A stretch of DNA of 60,382 bases from Aigarchaeota archaeon (GTDB lineage Archaea > Thermoproteota > Nitrososphaeria_A > Caldarchaeales > Calditenuaceae), in the NCBI GenBank assembly GCA_025059745.1, contig JANXDH010000006.1, positions 67,343-127,724 on the forward strand. Reading direction: 5' to 3'. Shown piece by piece: positions 57,445 to 60,382 of this stretch (position 1 is the first letter of the stretch; every line of letters begins with the position of its first letter). The translations under genes were made by a program, and so were the position numbers. A model generated the notes under the pieces. That model saw only the letters and a program-made list of their open reading frames with translations. It was not told the DNA's origin and searched no databases.

Positions 57445-59118
57445 ATGAAGGGTGCAGATTTAGTAGTAAAGTGTCTAGCCGATGCGGGAGTAAGTCACGT
57501 CTTCGGTCTGAGCGGCCACACGACCCTCGAGGTCCTCGACGCGATATACAGAAGTGAGAAGTGCAGGTTCATAGCGGTGAGGCACGAGCAGGCCGCGTCG
57601 TGTGCTGCTGACGGGTTCGCCAGAGCGAGGGGGAGGCACGGGGTATGCCTGGGACACGTGGGACCTGGGAACGCCAACATGGTCATCGGGGTTGCAACAG
57701 CTCTCCGGGACTCCTCACCAGTACTGGCGTTAACCTGTAACGAGGACTTCGAGTCATTGGGACGTGACGTCTTTCAGGAGTGGGACCAGGTGTCTATCTT
57801 CAGGCCAATAACTAAGTGGAGCGCTCAGATTAGGCACACGCGTGAGATAACGAGAGTCATGCGTAACGCTCTACTGAAGGCAATAATAGGTAGGCCTGGG
57901 CCGGTACAGGTAGACCTACCGATGGACGTGATGGCAGAGGACGTTGACGGCTCGGTCCCGGAGAAGGTACCGGCCTATCACAATTACTCTTCACGCGTGA
58001 GGCCGGATCCCGAGTTACTACTGAAGGCTTGCAAGATGCTACTGGAGGCGGAGAGGCCGCTAATAGTAGCAGGTGGCGGAGCGCTCTGGTCTGGGGCGTC
58101 GGAGGAGCTCATAAAGCTGGCTGAGTTGCTCTACATCCCGGTCTCAGTAACCCTCACCGGTAGGGGCGTAGTCCCGGACACGCACCCGCTCTTCGTGGGA
58201 GTGCTGGGCCGGTGGGGACACGTGACCGCGACCGACGCATGTAAGGAGTCCGACCTCATACTGGGACTGGGGTGCCGTTTCGCGGACATAACCACGTTGA
58301 GGTGGTCTATTATAAGGGAGGACTCGAAGATAATTCAGGTCGATATCGACCCTAACGAGATAGCGAGACAGTACGCCGTGGACGTAGGGATGGTCTCTGA
58401 CGTCAAGATGTTTTGTCGTGATGCGATCGAGACGGTAAAGCAGCTCCAGAGAAGCCCTGACATCAAGAGGTCGGAGAGGTTGAGGTTACTGAGGGCGCAA
58501 CACGAACAGGAGGTTGAGAAATTATTCAGTGGAAATTTAGACGCGACTCCCATTAAGCCCCAACGTATCGTTAAAGAGGTCGCTCGTACGTTGGACGGGA
58601 ACTACATCATTACGGTCGGTGCCGGCAAGCATGCAGAGTTCTCTCATAAGGTCCTGATAAAGGAGCCGAGGACCTACTTCAAGTCCGTGGGTTTCGGATC
58701 TATGGGCTGGGCCTACCCTGCCGCGATAGGAGCCAAGCTCGCGCGGCCCGAGAAGACCGTTATCTCTCTCGTCGGAGACGGAGACTTCGCGATGTCAGTT
58801 CACGAGATAGAGACGGCGGTAAGGGAGAACGTACCCGTCATAGCGATAATATTCAACGACCAGTCCTTCTCCTCCATCAAGAGGTTCCAAGAGGTCTATT
58901 ACGGGGGAAGAATTATAGGTTCGGATTATAGGGAGACCAACTTCGCGAAGATCGCTGAGCTCAGTGGCGCCCTAGGGATCAGGGTTCAAGATCCGGCCGA
59001 ATTAGGACCCACTTTGAGAAGGGTCGTGAAGGAGGACGTCCCCGCGGTCATCGACGTAGTCACCGATCCCAGAGAGTATCCTCACGTGACGTGGGGCATA
59101 ATGGGCCTAAAGAAGTGA
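57445..59118 (+). CDS. Thiamine diphosphate-dependent enzyme, acetolactate synthase/decarboxylase family
   Basis: A 557-residue enzyme with the full three-domain POX/ALS layout. The PYR domain has the catalytic Glu48 in AVRHEQAASCAADGFARA and DVFQEWDQVSIFRPITKWS. The central domain includes LIVAGGGALWSG and DLILGLGCRFAD. The PP domain has the ThDP motif LVGDGDFAMSVHEIETAVRENVPVIAIIFND. True ALS large subunits usually have FGYPGG at the start; here it is FGLSGHTTLEV, which suggests a related decarboxylase or carboligase (2-oxoacid decarboxylase type). No ALS small subunit gene is adjacent. Confidence 0.85.
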   Translation: MKGADLVVKCLADAGVSHVFGLSGHTTLEVLDAIYRSEKCRFIAVRHEQAASCAADGFARARGRHGVCLGHVGPGNANMVIGVATALRDSSPVLALTCNEDFESLGRDVFQEWDQVSIFRPITKWSAQIRHTREITRVMRNALLKAIIGRPGPVQVDLPMDVMAEDVDGSVPEKVPAYHNYSSRVRPDPELLLKACKMLLEAERPLIVAGGGALWSGASEELIKLAELLYIPVSVTLTGRGVVPDTHPLFVGVLGRWGHVTATDACKESDLILGLGCRFADITTLRWSIIREDSKIIQVDIDPNEIARQYAVDVGMVSDVKMFCRDAIETVKQLQRSPDIKRSERLRLLRAQHEQEVEKLFSGNLDATPIKPQRIVKEVARTLDGNYIITVGAGKHAEFSHKVLIKEPRTYFKSVGFGSMGWAYPAAIGAKLARPEKTVISLVGDGDFAMSVHEIETAVRENVPVIAIIFNDQSFSSIKRFQEVYYGGRIIGSDYRETNFAKIAELSGALGIRVQDPAELGPTLRRVVKEDVPAVIDVVTDPREYPHVTWGIMGLKK

Positions 59119-59192
59119 TTGTAATTACGGTCTCTAGAGGACCGTGTTAACTTACGCTCGACTTTACTTTTAACCATGCAAAAGAATTATAT

Positions 59193-60194
59193 TTGGCCGA
59201 CCAAAATTCTCCCCGAAGTCGGTTGAGAGTGGACGTACATTCCCACTTTGTACCCGATACGATAACGTCCAGGCTGGATCTGATAAAGGGCACGATGATG
59301 AAGGTGGGTGATAAGATAGCGATAAAGTACGATGAGGTCATGATAGGGCCTCTCCCTCCCAGCGGATTCGACCTATCAGCGAGGCTGAGGGAGATGGACT
59401 CGCTAGGAACAGACGTACAGGTTGCGTCCCCCGTCCACCAGCTGTTCATGTATAAGTCCGAGCTAAAGGTCGCCAAGACCATCTGCAGGGCCTATAACGA
59501 GGGCCTCTCCGACGTGGTCAAGAGGTCCAAGGGTAGACTCGTTGGGAACGCCATAATACCGTTACAAGACCCTCAGTCGTCCGTAGAGGAGCTTGAGTAC
59601 GCGATAATGAGCCTCGGTCACAGGGGAGTGGAGATCGGGACGAACGTCGCTGGTAAGAATCTGGACGACGAGAGCCTCCACAGGTTCTACAAGAAGGTCG
59701 AAGAGCTGGGAGTCCCGATCTTCGTGCACCCCAACGATATACTCTGTCCGGAGAGGCACAGAAAATATTACTCGCCGATAGTGGTTGGCACCTTGGCCGA
59801 GACCAACCTAGCCATACTCAGCGTTGTATTCGGGGGCGTTTTAGATGCGTTCCCTGGGTTGAGGTTCATCTTCTCGCACGGCGGGGGCGGCATTCCGTAT
59901 CAGGTGGGGAGGTTGGAGCACGCATCGAAGGTCAGGAAGGAGATCGGTGGGTTGAAGAGGAGGGTCCTCGACTACCTGAGGAGCGTCTATTACGATTCGG
60001 TCGTGTTCAACCGCGAGACGCTGGAGTTACTCGTCAGGGTCGTAACGCCCTCGAGGGTCGTCTTAGGAACCGATTACCCGTTCGATATGGGAGACTTCGA
60101 GTCTCATAAAGTCATAGAAGCGTCTGATCAGTTGAGCGATGAGGAGAAGAGAAAGATACTATCAGGGAACGCGACGGAACTCTACCGGATCTAA
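59193..60194 (+). CDS. ACMSD-type amidohydrolase family protein
   Basis: A 333-residue amidohydrolase-2 protein. The metal-binding VDVHSHFVP (HxH) is near residue 14, the strand-5 His in IFVHPND, the strand-6 His in FIFSHGGGGIPYQVGR and the final Asp in VLGTDYPFDMGD. The set matches the non-hydrolytic decarboxylases of this group (aminocarboxymuconate-semialdehyde, resorcylate or dihydroxybenzoate decarboxylase). Together with the HpaB-family and ThDP genes this suggests catabolism of an aromatic or branched acid, unproven. The start is TTG 59193; the TATA-like CTTTTAAC about 25 nt upstream fits a leaderless TTG. Confidence 0.87.
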   Translation: MADQNSPRSRLRVDVHSHFVPDTITSRLDLIKGTMMKVGDKIAIKYDEVMIGPLPPSGFDLSARLREMDSLGTDVQVASPVHQLFMYKSELKVAKTICRAYNEGLSDVVKRSKGRLVGNAIIPLQDPQSSVEELEYAIMSLGHRGVEIGTNVAGKNLDDESLHRFYKKVEELGVPIFVHPNDILCPERHRKYYSPIVVGTLAETNLAILSVVFGGVLDAFPGLRFIFSHGGGGIPYQVGRLEHASKVRKEIGGLKRRVLDYLRSVYYDSVVFNRETLELLVRVVTPSRVVLGTDYPFDMGDFESHKVIEASDQLSDEEKRKILSGNATELYRI

Positions 60195-60204
60195 GTGCGC
60201 GTTT

Positions 60205-60382
60205 TACTTGAGCTTCCTCATGTAGTCGTATAGCGACACGTAGCCCTTTATCCGGTTCTCCCTGCTGACGACTATAACCTCCCTGACCAGGTCCTGGAGC
60301 TCTCTCGTGGTGGCGTACTTACCTATGACGTAGAGGCCGAGCCTCTCGTGGTATATGTCTACGTAGGTGTGAAGGTCGAAGA
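60205..60382 (-). CDS. C-terminal part of an unidentified protein (5' end outside window)
   Basis: An open frame on the minus strand enters from the right edge and ends at TAA 60205-60207. The last 58 residues include FDLHTYVDIYHERLGLYVIG and end with GYVSLYDYMRKLK. Codon use matches the neighbours. The fragment is alpha/beta-like but too short for me to name the family. It converges on the amidohydrolase gene with a 10-nt gap. Confidence 0.6.

Noticed and set aside
1-60382. CRISPR arrays, IS elements, prophage or integrase-tRNA junction
   Set aside because: No spaced direct repeats, transposase or integrase motifs were found, and the single tRNA gene shows no duplicated 3' end nearby.

Overview
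The window is chromosomal DNA from an archaeon. Every information-processing gene is of archaeal type: ribosomal proteins L10/P0, L12/P1 and S15, archaeal AlaRS, pelota, archaeal DnaG, Top6A, the KEOPS subunit Cgi121, DtdA, A-type ATPase subunits, an MBF1 remnant and a ThiN-domain regulator. The TackOD1-like zinc domain, the heavy use of AGG/AGA arginine codons, TATA boxes placed 22-30 nt before start codons (leaderless transcripts) and many TTG/GTG starts fit a thermophilic TACK-superphylum archaeon. An Aigarchaeota/Caldarchaeia-like lineage is my best guess, but this is inference and no rRNA is present to settle it. I see no prophage, IS element, CRISPR array or rRNA, and no gene-free stretch longer than about 260 bases.

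Layout. 1-15.1 kb is housekeeping: MBF1 tail, HflX, a 3'-5' exonuclease, a BtuF-like protein, thioredoxin, a polyprenyl synthase, acylphosphatase, A-ATPase C and H, L12, AlaRS, L10, a nucleotidyltransferase, pelota, DnaG and an M20 peptidase. 15.3-19.2 kb has small regulators, a ThiR-like protein, DtdA and fumarase. 19.2-32.1 kb is an accessory surface region: a membrane zinc-ribbon (TackOD1-like) protein with a nuclease-like tail, three pilin-like proteins, a FlaI/FlaJ-type assembly ATPase and membrane platform, a lamin-tail protein on a Thr-rich stalk, an orphan oligopeptide-type binding protein and two glycosyltransferases. 32.0-41.7 kb holds a SWIM protein and phosphoesterase pair, Top6A, scattered complex I-type subunits (N-like and D), a NitT/TauT-type ABC transporter in an unusual convergent arrangement, S15, Cgi121 and a MoaD/ubiquitin-like protein.

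41.9-54.8 kb is a tightly packed, partly overlapping purine cluster, purS-purQ-purL-purF-purF2-purD-purE-purC-purM-purN1-purN2-folD, followed by a PRPP-loop/HTH regulator that probably senses the pathway. It contains two tandem duplications in which one copy has lost active-site residues: PurF2 has lost its glutaminase nucleophile, and the two PurN copies have complementary substitutions. PurN plus FolD points to tetrahydrofolate-type one-carbon supply. After a tRNA-Ser(GCU) gene, 55.0-60.2 kb carries four catabolic-type genes: enoyl-CoA hydratase, an HpaB/AbfD-family protein without its Fe-S ligands, a ThDP enzyme and an ACMSD-type amidohydrolase. Each has its own promoter.

The strongest candidates for something undescribed are the pilus-like locus with an orphan binding protein, lamin-tail stalk and membrane TackOD1 protein, and the paired active and degenerate PurF and PurN paralogues.
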